Positions 1 to 10,272 of a DNA stretch of 64,000 bases are shown here, piece after piece. Position 1 is the stretch's first letter. Each line of letters begins with the position of its first letter. A model generated the notes under the pieces. That model did not search any database. It saw only the letters and a list, made by a program, of their open reading frames with translations, and was not told where the DNA came from. Source of the stretch: Medakamo hakoo (lineage: Eukaryota; Chlorophyta; Trebouxiophyceae; Coccomyxaceae). Made by a program: the position numbers and the translations under genes. The stretch covers positions 620,001 to 684,000 of the forward strand of contig CP089462.1 of the NCBI GenBank assembly GCA_026636295.1, given 5' to 3'.

Positions 1-770
1 TCTACGCCAACGACTTGAACCCGGCGTCGTACGCGGCCCTGGCGTCCAACATTGGGTCCAACCGGGTGGCCCACGCCGTCGCGCCGTTTTGTGCGGACGG
101 CCGCGACTTCATCCGCGCGGCGGGGGGCGCGTCGCCCCTGCCGCCCAACGGGGCGGCTCCCACCCTGCCGCCGATGCCCGCGCCCAAACCCCGCATCGAC
201 AAAAAGACGGGCCAGCCAGTGGGCGGGCCGCCCAAACCGCCGTTGGAAGCGGCCATTCCGCGGCGTGGATTGATCTATGCCGCGGCCATCATGAACCTGC
301 CCGCGACGGCCGTCGAGTTTTTAGACGCGTTTCGTGGGGCGTTTGCGGGCGAGGCGTGGGCGGCGACGCGGGCGGACGAGCCTGGTGCTCCACCCTTGCC
401 CACCGTGCACGTGTACGCCTTTGCGCCCGCGAGCGAGCTGGAGGAGGTCGGGAAAGACGACGACGACGACGGCGCGCGGCGGGTGGGTGGGGGCGGGGGC
501 GGCTTGTTGAGGGCGCCGGGCGTGGAGGCTCGCGTCGCGGCCGCCCTGTGGGCCGGGGCACAGGGCGGGCCCAGCCCGCCGCCTGTGCCGGCTGGACTAA
601 CCGTCCGGTTGGTGCGGGACGTCGCGCCGAACAAGCACATGGTGCGGGTGACCTTTGTCGTGCCGCGGGAGGTCGGGTTTTTTGGGGTGGGGGGGGAGGG
701 TGGGGAGGGTGGGGAGGGTGGGGAGGGTGGGGAGGAGGAGGGCGGTGGGGGGAAGAGGGCGCGGGTGTAG
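1..770 (+). CDS. TRM5: tRNA (guanine-37-N1)-methyltransferase, C-terminal part
   Basis: TRM5 uses S-adenosylmethionine to methylate N1 of G37 next to the tRNA anticodon, which prevents frameshifting. The reading frame is already open at the left edge (first full codon at 3), so the 5' end lies outside the window. The fragment starts with YANDLNPASY, the family segment that contacts the cofactor. It continues with a proline/glycine-rich insertion, MNLPATAVEFLDAF (catalytic NLP-type motif) and PTVHVYAF. Near the end it has APNKHMVRVTF, matching the APNK block of eukaryotic Trm5. After that homology ends, a tail of repeated Gly-Gly-Glu and a basic end is added, encoded by a 9-base G-rich repeat. 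It converges on the small membrane-protein gene ending at 1039. Identity is strong for the C-terminal half; localisation cannot be judged. Confidence 0.85.
   Translation, partial: YANDLNPASYAALASNIGSNRVAHAVAPFCADGRDFIRAAGGASPLPPNGAAPTLPPMPAPKPRIDKKTGQPVGGPPKPPLEAAIPRRGLIYAAAIMNLPATAVEFLDAFRGAFAGEAWAATRADEPGAPPLPTVHVYAFAPASELEEVGKDDDDDGARRVGGGGGGLLRAPGVEARVAAALWAGAQGGPSPPPVPAGLTVRLVRDVAPNKHMVRVTFVVPREVGFFGVGGEGGEGGEGGEGGEEEGGGGKRARV
692..738 (+). repeat. 9-base G-rich tandem repeat coding Gly-Gly-Glu
   Basis: About five units of GGGGAGGGT lie in frame at the 3' end of the TRM5 coding region and encode a Gly-Gly-Glu tail. Runs of four or more G every few bases give strong G-quadruplex potential on the coding strand. 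Confidence 0.85.
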
Positions 771-1038
771 ATGGTTGTTGCTGCGATGAGCGCACACGCA
801 CTGTGGAGGGGGGCGTTGCCTTGTGAGGGAGGGACCCGGGCGTGCAAGGCGGCGCCGGGGCGGCCCGCCGGGAGTGTCGGAACTGGAAAGGACAGGCCAC
901 ACTTTCTGCTTCCCTCGAAACCGGGCGCTCGCAACCCTACACAACACACACCCGTCCCAATGCTCTCCCTCCCCTCCCTCTCCCTCCCCCTCCCCCTATT
1001 GAGGGGGGGTCTCCCTCCCACGTCCGCCTCCCTCCTCC

Positions 1039-1612
1039 TCACAAATCCTTGCCCTCAACCTTCCCCGTCTCCGCATTCGCCGCGAACGCGGCGTACGTCC
1101 GCCGCGCGACGAGCGCGTACCCCCTCGGCGTCCACGGCGCGACGTCGCTCCCGAACTCGGCTTGGCAGCCACAGAAGACAAAGAGTGGGAGCAGGGCGGC
1201 GAGCGTGGCGATGGCGAGGAGCGGGAGGAGTGGGGTCAAGTGCGGGGACGCGTGCAGGACGGGCTGGAATGGATGGATGGAGAGGCGCGGGCGGATGGGG
1301 GAAGGGTTTGAGAGAGCGCACATGCCGTCGTTGTTTTTTTGTCGCGGAGAACCCTTCTCCCCGCGGTCCCTTCACTCACCTCCAACAGCGTGATGGCCTT
1401 GTACGCGGCCACACTGATGGCGAGGCTGGCAATGTGGTGGAAAGGTGTGCGCGTGAGGGGAAAACGATTTTTTTGGCGAGGGCTCGCGTCTAGTACACAG
1501 CCGCCATCGACACCGTCACGCACCCAAACGCGAGCGTCCCAGCCGTCCGACGATTCAAGCGGGAGTTGGTGGCCGGTCCGACGGTCGTGGGCCGGCCTAG
1601 GAGGGGTTGCAT
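1039..1612 (-). CDS. small membrane protein of unknown function, three exons
   Basis: Model: exons 1497-1612, 1380-1425 and 1039-1263, giving 128 residues. Phases agree at both junctions; the donors are GTACTA (weak) and GTGAGT, and both acceptors end in CCAG. Two hydrophobic stretches are visible. The first spans the exon 1/2 junction (TLAFGCVTVSMAAV joined to LAISVAAYKAI) and is continuous only after splicing, which supports the model. The second is LLPLLAIATLAALLPLFVF. A soluble tail of about 38 residues follows and ends in basic and acidic residues. I do not recognise the family; a small organelle or ER membrane subunit is conceivable. Its start is only 125 bases from the TOP6B start on the other strand. 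Confidence 0.5.
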
Positions 1613-1737
1613 GGCCGACAATGTGTTTCGGGACGTTGTTTCTTTTAATGAGAGTCTGGCGGCTCGCCCGGCCTCGCACTCCTTTATTGGGCGGCCGAGC
1701 GCGCCCACTCGTCTTTCTTTCTCCCCGCCGCGCAACC
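1613..1737. promoter_or_regulatory. shared divergent upstream region (membrane protein / TOP6B)
   Basis: Only 125 bases separate two start codons that point away from each other, so both promoters and 5' UTRs must fit here. I see no TATA box. A less GC-rich stretch around 1620-1660 is the only compositional change. Confidence 0.45.
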
Positions 1738-4705
1738 ATGCCGCCCAAGAAAAAAGGCGACCTCCAGCAAAAGTCGCCCGCCGAGTTCTTTGCTGAGAAC
1801 AAGAACATCGCGGGGTTTGACAATGTGCGTGCGTGCGTCGACTTTGATGCAAGAGCGCGAAAAAAAACAAAAGACGATGCGAACAAAACGAGCGCGTCAC
1901 CCGGGCCACGCCACGCCCGTCGCCGGGCCACGCCACACCCGTCTCATACGCACCCTTCCACCACCACCGCCACGCCACACACACGTACACACAGCCGGGC
2001 AAGTGCCTGTACACGTCCATGCGCGAACTGGTGGAAAACTCGCTGGACGCGGCGGAATCGATCAATGCTCTCCCGGAAATCGACGTGACGATGTGAGCTT
2101 TTTGGAGAGGCGTCGTCGTACGTGGCGCGTGGACATGCGCAGCCACCTGTGTGCGGAGTGTGGGGTGGAGTGATGGCCCCCCCAAGGCGTGGCGCCAGTG
2201 CGCACCATCCTGTCCCGCTCGCGCTCATCCACATCCCCCATCACACCCTCCCCTCCCTCCTCCCCGCGTGCATTGCAGCGAGGAAATCTCGCAGGCCCGC
2301 ATGAACCGCATCCGCGGCGTGGACAACGTCGCCCGCCTGGATGAGGAGCTGTACCACGATTTCGAGACGGAGGACGCCCGGGCGGTGAGTTGGGATGGTG
2401 GGAATGGAAGGGGTGGGCAGGCAGAGCGGGGTCGTTGCCTGGCCGCGGCCGCGCCCTCTTTCGCTGCTGGCTGCCGCATGCCAGGCTGGGGCGTGCGTGC
2501 GCGCGAGGAAGCTCGCTGCCCGCCGGGACGGGCCGTCTCCAGGCGAAAAGTGCAAACCTCGCGTGTCAGCCCCTCCACTCACGGCGCCCTCCTAACCCCA
2601 ACAGAAACGCCTGGCCAAGGAAGCCAAAGAAACCGAGCGCGCCCTGGCTGCCGCCCGTAAAAAAGGGGGCGAAGCCGCCGTGGAAGCGGAACGCAAGCGC
2701 CTGGACGCGCGGCGCGCGGCCGACCGCGGGCGCGGCACCAAGACGTTTTACAAGCTGACCGTCAAGGACAACGGCGTCGGCATGGCGCACGCCGCCATCC
2801 CGGACCTGCTGGGCCGCGTCCTGTCCGGCACCAAGTACGGCGTCTGCCAGACGCGCGGCAAGTTTGGCCTGGGCGCGAAAATGGCGCTGATCTGGTCCAA
2901 AATGAGCACCGGCCTGCCCATCGAGGTCCGGTCCGCCAAGAAAGGGTCGCCCACCATCTCGTACTACAAGCTGGACATCGACATCCACAAGAACGAGCCG
3001 CACGTCCACGCGGTGCGCCTGGACCCCAACGACGGCGAGCCCAAGTGGCGTGGCTCCGAACTGAGCGTCACGATTTTGGGGAATTGGCAGTACTACCGGG
3101 CCAAGGTGCGAGGGAGCTGAGGGAGAGCAGCGAGGGGGGACGGGCTGTGCGGAGATGGAGGGAAGGGCGGGTGGTGCGCGCGCGCGCCGCGCGCGGCGGG
3201 TGCCCCCGCCTGGAAGACAAAAAAGGCCCCCGCCCTCCCCTCCCGCCGCCAAAGGCCCCGCGCCCTCCCCTCCCGCCGCCAAAGGCCCCGCGCCCTCCCG
3301 CCTGGCCCCTCACACTGCCGCTCCCAACAACCCGGCCCCCCCCATGCACAGATTCTGGCCTACCTGCGCCAAATCGCGGTCATCACGCCGTACGCCCAGT
3401 TCTCCTTCGCCTTCATTTCCGAGGACCCCAAGGCCTCGCTCTCCTTGCGCTTCGCCCGCCGCACGGACGCCATGCCGCCCATGCCCGTGGAAGTCAAGCA
3501 CCACCCGGCGTCCGTGGACCTGGAACTCGTCAAGCGCTTGCTGGCCGACTCGGCCGCGCCGACCATGGCGGCCTTCCTCGCACGCGAGTTTTCGTGCATC
3601 TCCAAAGCGCACGCGTCCCGCCTGGCCTCCGAGATCCGGGCGGGCGTGGCGCCGGACGCGCCGCCCTCCTCCCTGGACGGCAAGCAGGCCGTCCGCCTGC
3701 ACCAGCTGCTGCACGAAGCCCGGTTCCCCGACCCGCCCGGCGACCACCTCAGCCCCGCGGGCGAGTACAACCTGCGCCTGGGCATCGCCAAGGAGCTGCG
3801 CCCGGACCTGGTCGCCACGCACCAGGGCGAAGCCCGCGCGCTGGAAGGCCACGCCTTCATCGTGGAAGCCGCCGTGTCGCTGGGCGGGTCCGGCATCAAG
3901 CCCGGCCTCAACATCTACCGGTTCGCCAACCGCATCCCCCTCCTGTTCGAAGGCGGGTCGGACGTCATCACGAAGACCGCCCTGAAACGCATCAACTGGG
4001 CCGCCTACAAGATCAACCAGGCCACGGACCGTGTGGGCGTCTTCGTCTCCGTCGTCTCCACGCGCATCCCGTACAAGGGCGCGGGCAAGGAATACATCTC
4101 GGACGACATGGAGGGCATGGTCGCGGCCGTGCGGTCGGCGCTGCAGGCGTGCTGCACGCAGCTGAAAGTCAAGATCGCGCGCGCGCAAGCCGCCCGCGAA
4201 CAGCGCCAGCGCCGTAAAAACCTGACAAAGTACATCCCGGCGGCGGCGAATGCTGTGTATGGAGTGCTAGCCGCCATGGCGGACCGCCCTGGCGGGCCCA
4301 AGCGCCGGCGCCTGGAGGTCGGTGCGCCCGCGCTGCTGCCCGGGGTTGCGTCCGGCGTGACGACGGCCGAAACGTTGGCCGCCCGGCTGAACGAGTACGT
4401 GGAACGGGTGGACACGGATCTGGCGCTGGAATACCAGATGCAACAGGTGGGTTGGGACGGCTGGCGGGCCGGGCGCCCCTGGAGGGGGGCAAAGAGGGTT
4501 GGTGGGTCGTCCAACCGCACACGAGCGTCGCTCTTTGCCTCACTCCCATCCACCTCCCTCCCCCCTTCACATACAAACCACACAGGGCCTGGCCGCCGGC
4601 GCCGGCCGCGTGGAAGCCTACTTAGTCCCGGCCTCGTCCGCGGCCTGGTACGGCCCGGTCCTGAGCGCGGCCACTTGCACCGTGCGCCTGGTGAAGCGGG
4701 GGTGA
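1738..4705 (+). CDS. TOP6B: DNA topoisomerase VI subunit B
   Basis: This is the ATPase subunit of the type IIB topoisomerase that supports endoreduplication in plants and is related to the meiotic Spo11 partner. Exons: 1738-1824, 1995-2092, 2279-2384, 2605-3105, 3352-4446 and 4586-4705. All phases agree and give 668 residues, close to the roughly 670 of plant TOP6B. The N-terminus has KSPAEFFAENKNIAGFDN. The GHKL ATPase motifs follow: ELVENSLDAAE (about residue 40), KDNGVGM (about 152) and GKFGLGAKMALIWSKMSTG (about 182). Then come ITPYAQF and RRTDAMPPMP, the transducer blocks LSPAGEYNLRLG and ANRIPLLFEGGSDV, and LKRINWAAYKINQ with its conserved switch lysine. Introns are 140-250 bases and intron 4 holds a 30-base tandem repeat. 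The identification is secure. Confidence 0.96.
3222..3300 (+). repeat. 30-base tandem repeat inside TOP6B intron 4
   Basis: Two nearly identical 30-base units (3241-3270 and 3271-3300) start with TCCCGCCGCCAAAGGCCCCG. A partial third copy precedes them. The array extends the pyrimidine-rich part of the intron before the acceptor. Confidence 0.85.
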
Positions 4706-4929
4706 CAAGGGTGTAAGAGTCTGCTTAGAATCACTGCTTTTTTTTCCGGTTCGTTTCATTGTTACGTCTGGTTTACATGCGCGCCTTGGGAGCTGGGGAT
4801 CGCGGCCGCCAGCGGCAGGCTGGTGGAGGGAGGCCGCCTTTTAGGCCGCGCGCGCGCGAGGGGACTTTTTTCTTCTGCTTGGTCCGCACGTGTGTTGTTC
4901 GCTTCATTCCTCCATCCACCTTTTTCTCG

Positions 4930-7078
4930 TCACGAGTCCGTCCCGTAGCCGACCAGGATTGGCTCCAGGCACGGCTGGCCGACGGGCGCCGTAAAGCGCA
5001 GGACCAGGAGCCCTGCATTGCCGCCAGAGCCTGCTGTCGCGCCGCCCGCGCCCGCGCCGGCCGGCAGCGCGCCCGTGTCAGGGTCCACGCCCGGCGCGAG
5101 GGTGGCCGCGCCGAGCCCGTTGGTCCCCGCCGCGCCGCCGCTGGACACGGGGCAGAAGCCGTCCTGGCCGGCGGCGCCGCCGTTGCAGCCTTCGCCCGAC
5201 GTGCTGGAGGAGCCGCCGCCGGCGCCGAGCGCGCCACCACCTCCGCCTGTTGTTTTTTTGTGTGTGGACGGTGGGGCGTGAGCTTCGTTTTGTCCAAGAA
5301 AAAAAAAGCGCACGGCTCCCCGACCAAAGAAACCCACCTCGCCCGCCCGTCTGCGCGCCAAAGCCGCTGGACGGAAACGCCGGCGCGCCATAGCCGTTCC
5401 CCCCTTCAGCACAGGTTTGGTCCGGGTCGCACCCGGCCCGGCCGCCGGACAAGTTGCCACCAGGCTGGTTGGAGCCAAAGTTTGAGCCGGCCGCGCCAGC
5501 GGTCGTCGCGTTGCCGCCGCCGCCGCCGCCCGCGTTGGTGGGGGCGTCGCTGCCCCGCGCGCCGCCGCCGCCGCCGTAGACAAAGCCGGCGCCGCCTGTT
5601 GCGTGTTGGGGATGGGGAGCAGGCCGTGAGCGCCGTCAGGTCGTCGTCTAGGACGGGGGACGGGATGTGGGCGGCGGTGCGGGCGAGGAGGGCGAGGGTG
5701 GTGGGGCGGTCGGCCAGGAGGGCGGCGGCCAGGTCGAGTGGCGGTGGGGCGCCGTCGAGGGCTCAACAGGTGCTGCACACACACGGTTGGCACGGGAACG
5801 CCAGCAAAGGGCACACTGCGCCCACAACGCACCAGCACCGCCGTCAGAGAGGAAATACGGGGAGCCTGCGTGGGAGGGGCGTGGTGGGGCGTGAGAGGGG
5901 GGGGAGGGCGGGGTGGCGGACGGGGGCAGTGCAGTCAGTCCCTCCTCCGCCACCACACCCCACGCACCGTTGACGGTGTTCCCCCCACCGCCCCCGCCGC
6001 CCACGCCGACGACGATGCGATTCAGGAACAGCTCGGCATTGGGCCCGGCGTCTGCGGGCCAGGTGAAGGTTTGCGTCACGCGCGCGCCCGGGCTGCCCGC
6101 CGCGGGCGTCACGCCCACGGCCGGGCCGCCCATGCCGCCGGTGGCAGAGATGGTCACGGTCACAGTCGTGACCGTGTCTGCTGCGGCGGTGGTGGTGGTG
6201 GCGAGGGGGCCACCACCTGCGGCGCCGGCCGGGAAGTGGTGGCGCGCTGCCTTGGCGCCTTCGCGCACGTCTGTGCCGCTGGCTTCGTACAGTTGGAGGG
6301 ACGTGCCGCCGCCGCCGCCGCCGCCACCGTAGCCGCCGGCGCCGCCCTGGAGAGCGTGTGTGCGTTGTTTGTGTGTGAGAGAGGCCAGGCGGGGAGGGAC
6401 GTTCACGTAGTGGGGAGCCCGCGACTCGAACAACACAACGCACCCCACCGCCGGCCAAAATGGCGGTGACTTCCAGGGCCGCCGCGCTGCCGTACGGGTT
6501 GCCCAGCGACATCCACGTGCCGTTGGCCAGGGGCAGGATGGTGAACACGCACGCCGTCGCCGGCGGCGGCGGCGTCGTCGTCGTCGGCGCGGGCGTGGTC
6601 GTCGGCGGCGGCGTCGTTGGGACGGGCGTGTGCGTGGGTTTGGGCGGGTGTGGGCCGAGCGGGTGGAAGACGTGGCCTTTTTTGGCGTCCAGGGCTTGCT
6701 TGATGTCATCGATAAAGGTTGAGCCGGCCGCGGCCTGGAAAAAAAATGGGGGGCGCGAGCGTTGTGAGAGGGCGTCGCGCGCACACACGACGAGCGGCCT
6801 GGCATTTGCACGCCCTGCAGGCGTGGGCACCCATCCGCCTCGCCATCAGCCTATGCAGCGGTGTTAAAGCCGCCCGCTCAGATGGGCGAGGAGTGGCGGG
6901 CGATGGACGGGCGGGGCGTGTGGACGTGAAAAAAAAACGCGCGCGGCGGTGGCATGCGGCGCGCGCGTGTCCAAGGTTTTTGCGGCCGCTCTGCCGGGGC
7001 CCGGCACCGCACCTGGCAGCACGCGAGCAGGACGAGGGCGGCGGCGAGCCTTCCTGGTGCCACAACTTGTTTGCGCAT
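4930..7078 (-). CDS. secreted glycine-rich protein, paralogue B
   Basis: Model: exons 7013-7078, 6444-6734, 5968-6346, 5338-5595 and 4930-5246, all in phase, 436 residues. Exon 1 is a signal peptide (MRKQVVAPGRLAAALVLLAC). Exon 2 has GSTFIDDIKQALDAKKG, a Thr/Pro linker with repeated TTP, a lone Cys and the motif SLGNPYGSAAALEV. Exon 3 is Gly-rich with a Thr-rich beta-like segment, FTWPADAG and NRIVVGVGGGGGGG. Exons 4 and 5 carry poly-Gly runs with scattered Cys pairs and a beta-like end, GNAGLLVLRFTAP. The layout of short beta strands alternating with Gly runs resembles bacterial and algal glycine-rich surface domains. That likeness is by eye, not by alignment. It is the downstream member of a tandem pair with the gene at 7233-9033. 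Function is unknown; a cell-wall or mucilage protein is an inference. Confidence 0.65.
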
Positions 7079-7232
7079 GGTAGGCGAAGCGCTGTGAGTG
7101 TCCCCGCAGCTGCGGGCCGGAGTGGCGTGCGAGCGCGCACGCGGCAGGTTTTCAGAGTGCGGCTTCCAGCGAGTTTTTTTTCTGTCCACGGGATGATGAT
7201 TCGACGGACGTGTTTACGCGCCTCTCCCAGTC

Positions 7233-9033
7233 TCACCGCCCCAAAATCGGCACGGGCGCCCGGCACTCCAGGCCCAGCGGCGCATCGTACACAAGCAGCA
7301 CCATGCCCGCATTTCCTCCACCACTCCCACCGCCCGCGCCGGCCTGCGTCGGCAACCCGCCTCCAGGCGCGCCGACCAAGGCTGTCAGGCTCGCCACGCC
7401 CAGCCCGCTGCCAGCACACGATCCGTCGGCGCCCAGGCTGCCGCCGGCGCAGCCTGGAGACCCGCCGCCGCTGCCCAGCCCCCCACCTCCACCGGCTTGC
7501 CCGCCCGTCGACGCGGCCAACCCGCCGAACGTTCCGAAGCCGCCGGTCGCGCACGTCTGCCCACGCCCGCACCCGCCCTGGCCGCCCGAGAACGCTGTTG
7601 AAGGAAACGGAGAGAGGAAGGAGTGAGCTTTGGGTCGGGGCGCGAGTGGGGTTCAACCTGTCCCGTCCCACCAGACCAAAAAAAAAAGAAAAGCACGCAC
7701 CGCTGCCGTCTGTCCCCAGGCAGTAGCAGCCAGCCAGGCCGCCCGCGTCCTGCGTGCCACCGCCGCCGCCGGGCGCGCCAGGAGGGCACGTAGGCTCGTA
7801 CCCGCCGCCGCCGCCACCGTATTGCACGCCCGACCCCCCGCCGCCGCCGTCGCCGGAGAGGGACGGTTCGGCGGCGGGGTTGCCCGCGCCGCCGCCGCCG
7901 CCGCTGCCTGGACAAGGGGCGTGTTGGGTTGACACACGTGAGGGAGGCGCATGGGGGGATGGGGGTTGAGGTGGCCGCGCCGCTGCTGTCCCCACCACCT
8001 CAATCCATCCTCACCGATGACGACGCGGTTTTCGAGTTCACTGCCAAACACGGCCGGGTCGGCCGGCCACTCAAACATGGCCGTCGCGACTTGACCCGCG
8101 CCCCCGCCCGCCGACGCGTTGGTATTGGCCGGGCCGCCGGCGCCGCCGTCCGCGGCCACCTGGAAAACAACCTCGTTCGGGTAGGGGACCGTCTTGGGCC
8201 CGGGTCCACCACCGCCGCGGCCGGCCAGCAGCGCGCGCAGGGCGGCCGGCACGGCGGCTTTTGGGTGGCGCGCCCGGTCCGCCGCGGCGGCCGCCGTCGC
8301 GCGCTTGACGTCGCCCACGTCGCACTTTGGGACTGCGGCGACCTGCTTGGGCCTGGCGGCGGGCGACACAGGTTTGGCGGGCACTTTTTTCGCCGCCGTC
8401 GCGGCGCCAGTCGCCAGCAGCGCCCGCCCGGCCGTGGTCTTGTGTCCAGCGGGCGCCGCTTTTGCGGCGTCGCCCGGTAAAGCCGGGCCAAACAGGAGGA
8501 CGACGGACGCGCCGCCGCCACCCCCGCCACCGCCGCCGCCAGCGCCTCCTCCACCGCCCGCCAGGTACGCGCTGACTTGCAGTGTGTTGTTCGGATACGG
8601 ATTGCCGTACACAAGCAGCGTCGGGTCGATCACAAAGCTGCATGGGTGCGGCACGGGCGCGGCCGCGTGCTTTTTGAGGCGGAGCTTGGAGTCCACGGCG
8701 GCTTTCAGGTCGGCCGCAATGTCTTCGAAGAGGGTGCCGGCGGAGGTCTGGGTGTGACGCAGTGGTGGAGTGAGGGCGTGTGTGGGGACGGCGGGCGAGG
8801 TCTCGGCCGTGTGGGGGCGTGTGATGGCGGCGGAGGTCTCCTTGCACGGCCGAGGTCTCGCCTGGGACGCTTGCGACAGAGGCGGGTTGTTAGTCGGCGC
8901 GCGGCGCAAATAAACGCGCGCCGTCGCGCGCGTTCGCCCTCCGAGAAAAAAAACTCCTGCGCCCGCCACACCCACTTACCCTCCCCAGGGCTGCAACAGC
9001 CAGGGTAAAAGCCAAGGCCGCGCTGGCTCGCAT
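7233..9033 (-). CDS. secreted glycine-rich protein, paralogue A
   Basis: Model: exons 8980-9033, 8015-8747, 7701-7907 and 7233-7594, all in phase, 451 residues. Exon 1 is a signal peptide (MRASAALAFTLAVAALG). Exon 2 begins SAGTLFEDIAADLKAAVDSK, then has a Cys, the motif VYGNPYPNNTLQVSAYLAGG and a run of Gly. A lysine/alanine-rich segment with KCDVGDVKRA follows, then FEWPADPAVF and ENRVVIG. Exons 3 and 4 are Gly-rich with several Cys and end in GNAGMVLLVYDAP. Signal peptide, EDI/DDI helix, GNPY motif, WPAD motif, first-intron phase and the hydrophobic C-terminal strand are all shared with the gene at 4930-7078, so the two arose by tandem duplication. The lysine-rich insert occurs only here. 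Function unknown. Confidence 0.65.
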
Positions 9034-9346
9034 TGAAGAGCGCGCAACCGCGTGAAAATTGTGGTGAAGAAAATTCAAAACTCGGCCCTGAAAAGAAGTT
9101 TGGGACTGACCCTGGCGGACTGACCTGACCAGCTGCTCTCGACACAAACGCAAAAAAAAATCACTCGCGGGCTCGCGCGCAGCTTCCGCCTCCGCCCGTG
9201 GCCTCGCCCGCCCGCCTCCCCTCCCGCTTTCCACCCCGCCAAGGGCGCGACACGTCTGAGCACCTCTGCGGCGGTCGCGGCTTCCCACCCGTCCCGCGCT
9301 CCCGGCGCTTCGTCCCGCTTTTGCAACACGCCGCGCTGGCGCACCC
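9034..9346. promoter_or_regulatory. divergent upstream region (glycine-rich gene A / MDP1-like)
   Basis: These 313 bases lie between two outward-facing start codons. The left part is AT-richer and includes AAAATTGTGGTGAAGAAAA and a run of nine A at about 9153. The right part is GC-rich. I see no TATA box and no gene. Confidence 0.4.
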
Positions 9347-10015
9347 ATGGCCGCCGACCTCCGCCACCCTTCCTACGCCCGGGCCGCCGCGCTCTTGGCC
9401 GCCGCTCAACCACGCCCGCGCTTGCTCGTGCTTTCACCCGACTGGACGGTCGTCCGCGGTGAGCTGACTTCCGGCGACGTGGGCGCGGCGCGCGTCTACC
9501 CGGACGCCGCCGCCATCATGGCCGCGGCCAGCGCGGCCGGGCTGGCGCTCGCACTCGTGGGGACAGTGCCGCGCGCGGCGCCCCAACCCTCGCTCGCCGA
9601 CATCCTGGGCGACGAACTGTCCGCCCTCGTCCGCCACGCCCGGTTCCTTACCGTCGAAATGGAAGGCGAAGACGACGGCGGCATGCAGGCCGCCAACGCC
9701 GCGGCCGCGTCGCCCGACACGCACTGGCCGCCGCCCGCGCCGACGGCGGCGGCGCGCACGGCGTCGGCGTCCCTGCCCGCCCCACGCGAAGCGCTGTTGT
9801 TGGAAGCCCTGGCCGACCTGCGCCGTGAAGCGGGCGTCAGCCTTTCAGAAGCCCTGTTTTTCGACGACGGCGCCGGCGCGTTTTCCGTGGCCGCGGCCGC
9901 GCGCTTGGGCCTGACGTGCCGCGTCGTCGGCGGGCCCGAAGGTTTAGGCGTCGCGGATTTGGAGGCCGCGCTCGCTGACTTTGCGCTCAACGCGGCGGAC
10001 GGGCGTGGGTGGTGA
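9347..10015 (+). CDS. MDP1-like HAD-fold protein, nucleophile missing
   Basis: This is a single-exon gene of 222 residues related to magnesium-dependent phosphatase-1 (HAD superfamily, acid phosphatase type). The match rests on the order of blocks. These are LLVLSPDWTVV (family: VFDLDYTLW), VYPDAAAIMAAAS (family: LYPEVPEVL), a loop region, and LSEALFFDDGAGAF (family: MIFFDDE). LGLTCRVVGGPEGLGVADLEAALADFA completes the series. The first catalytic motif DxDxT reads SPDWT here, so the nucleophilic first Asp is Ser while the second Asp and Thr remain. The FFDD metal-binding motif is intact. Human MDP1 dephosphorylates protein tyrosine and fructosamine-6-phosphate, but this copy is predicted inactive or changed in mechanism. 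The ATG at 9347 is the first in frame. Confidence 0.65.
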   Translation: MAADLRHPSYARAAALLAAAQPRPRLLVLSPDWTVVRGELTSGDVGAARVYPDAAAIMAAASAAGLALALVGTVPRAAPQPSLADILGDELSALVRHARFLTVEMEGEDDGGMQAANAAAASPDTHWPPPAPTAAARTASASLPAPREALLLEALADLRREAGVSLSEALFFDDGAGAFSVAAAARLGLTCRVVGGPEGLGVADLEAALADFALNAADGRGW

Positions 10016-10272
10016 ACATGTAGAGGCCTCATTGTCCGGCGTCACGTTCACTGGCCCGTGGGGGTGGCGAAACACAAGAGAAAGGGAGCGATTAGATGGG
10101 GGTGGATGGATGGGACGGATGGGGTTTGGTCAGCTGTTGTTGCTCGAAAAAACGCGGGGTTTGCCTTTTGACTCGGCGCACAGCCCGTCACGGGCGTTGG
10201 TTGTGCCTCATTCCGCACGCACACACACAAACACACACACAGTTACAAACGCACACACGCACAACTCATCAT
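10016..10272. other. convergent intergenic spacer with CA-rich stretch
   Basis: This spacer lies between the stops of the MDP1-like gene and RRS1. It contains a CA/ACAC-rich segment at about 10208-10263 and no convincing reading frame. It should hold both 3' UTRs. Confidence 0.5.
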
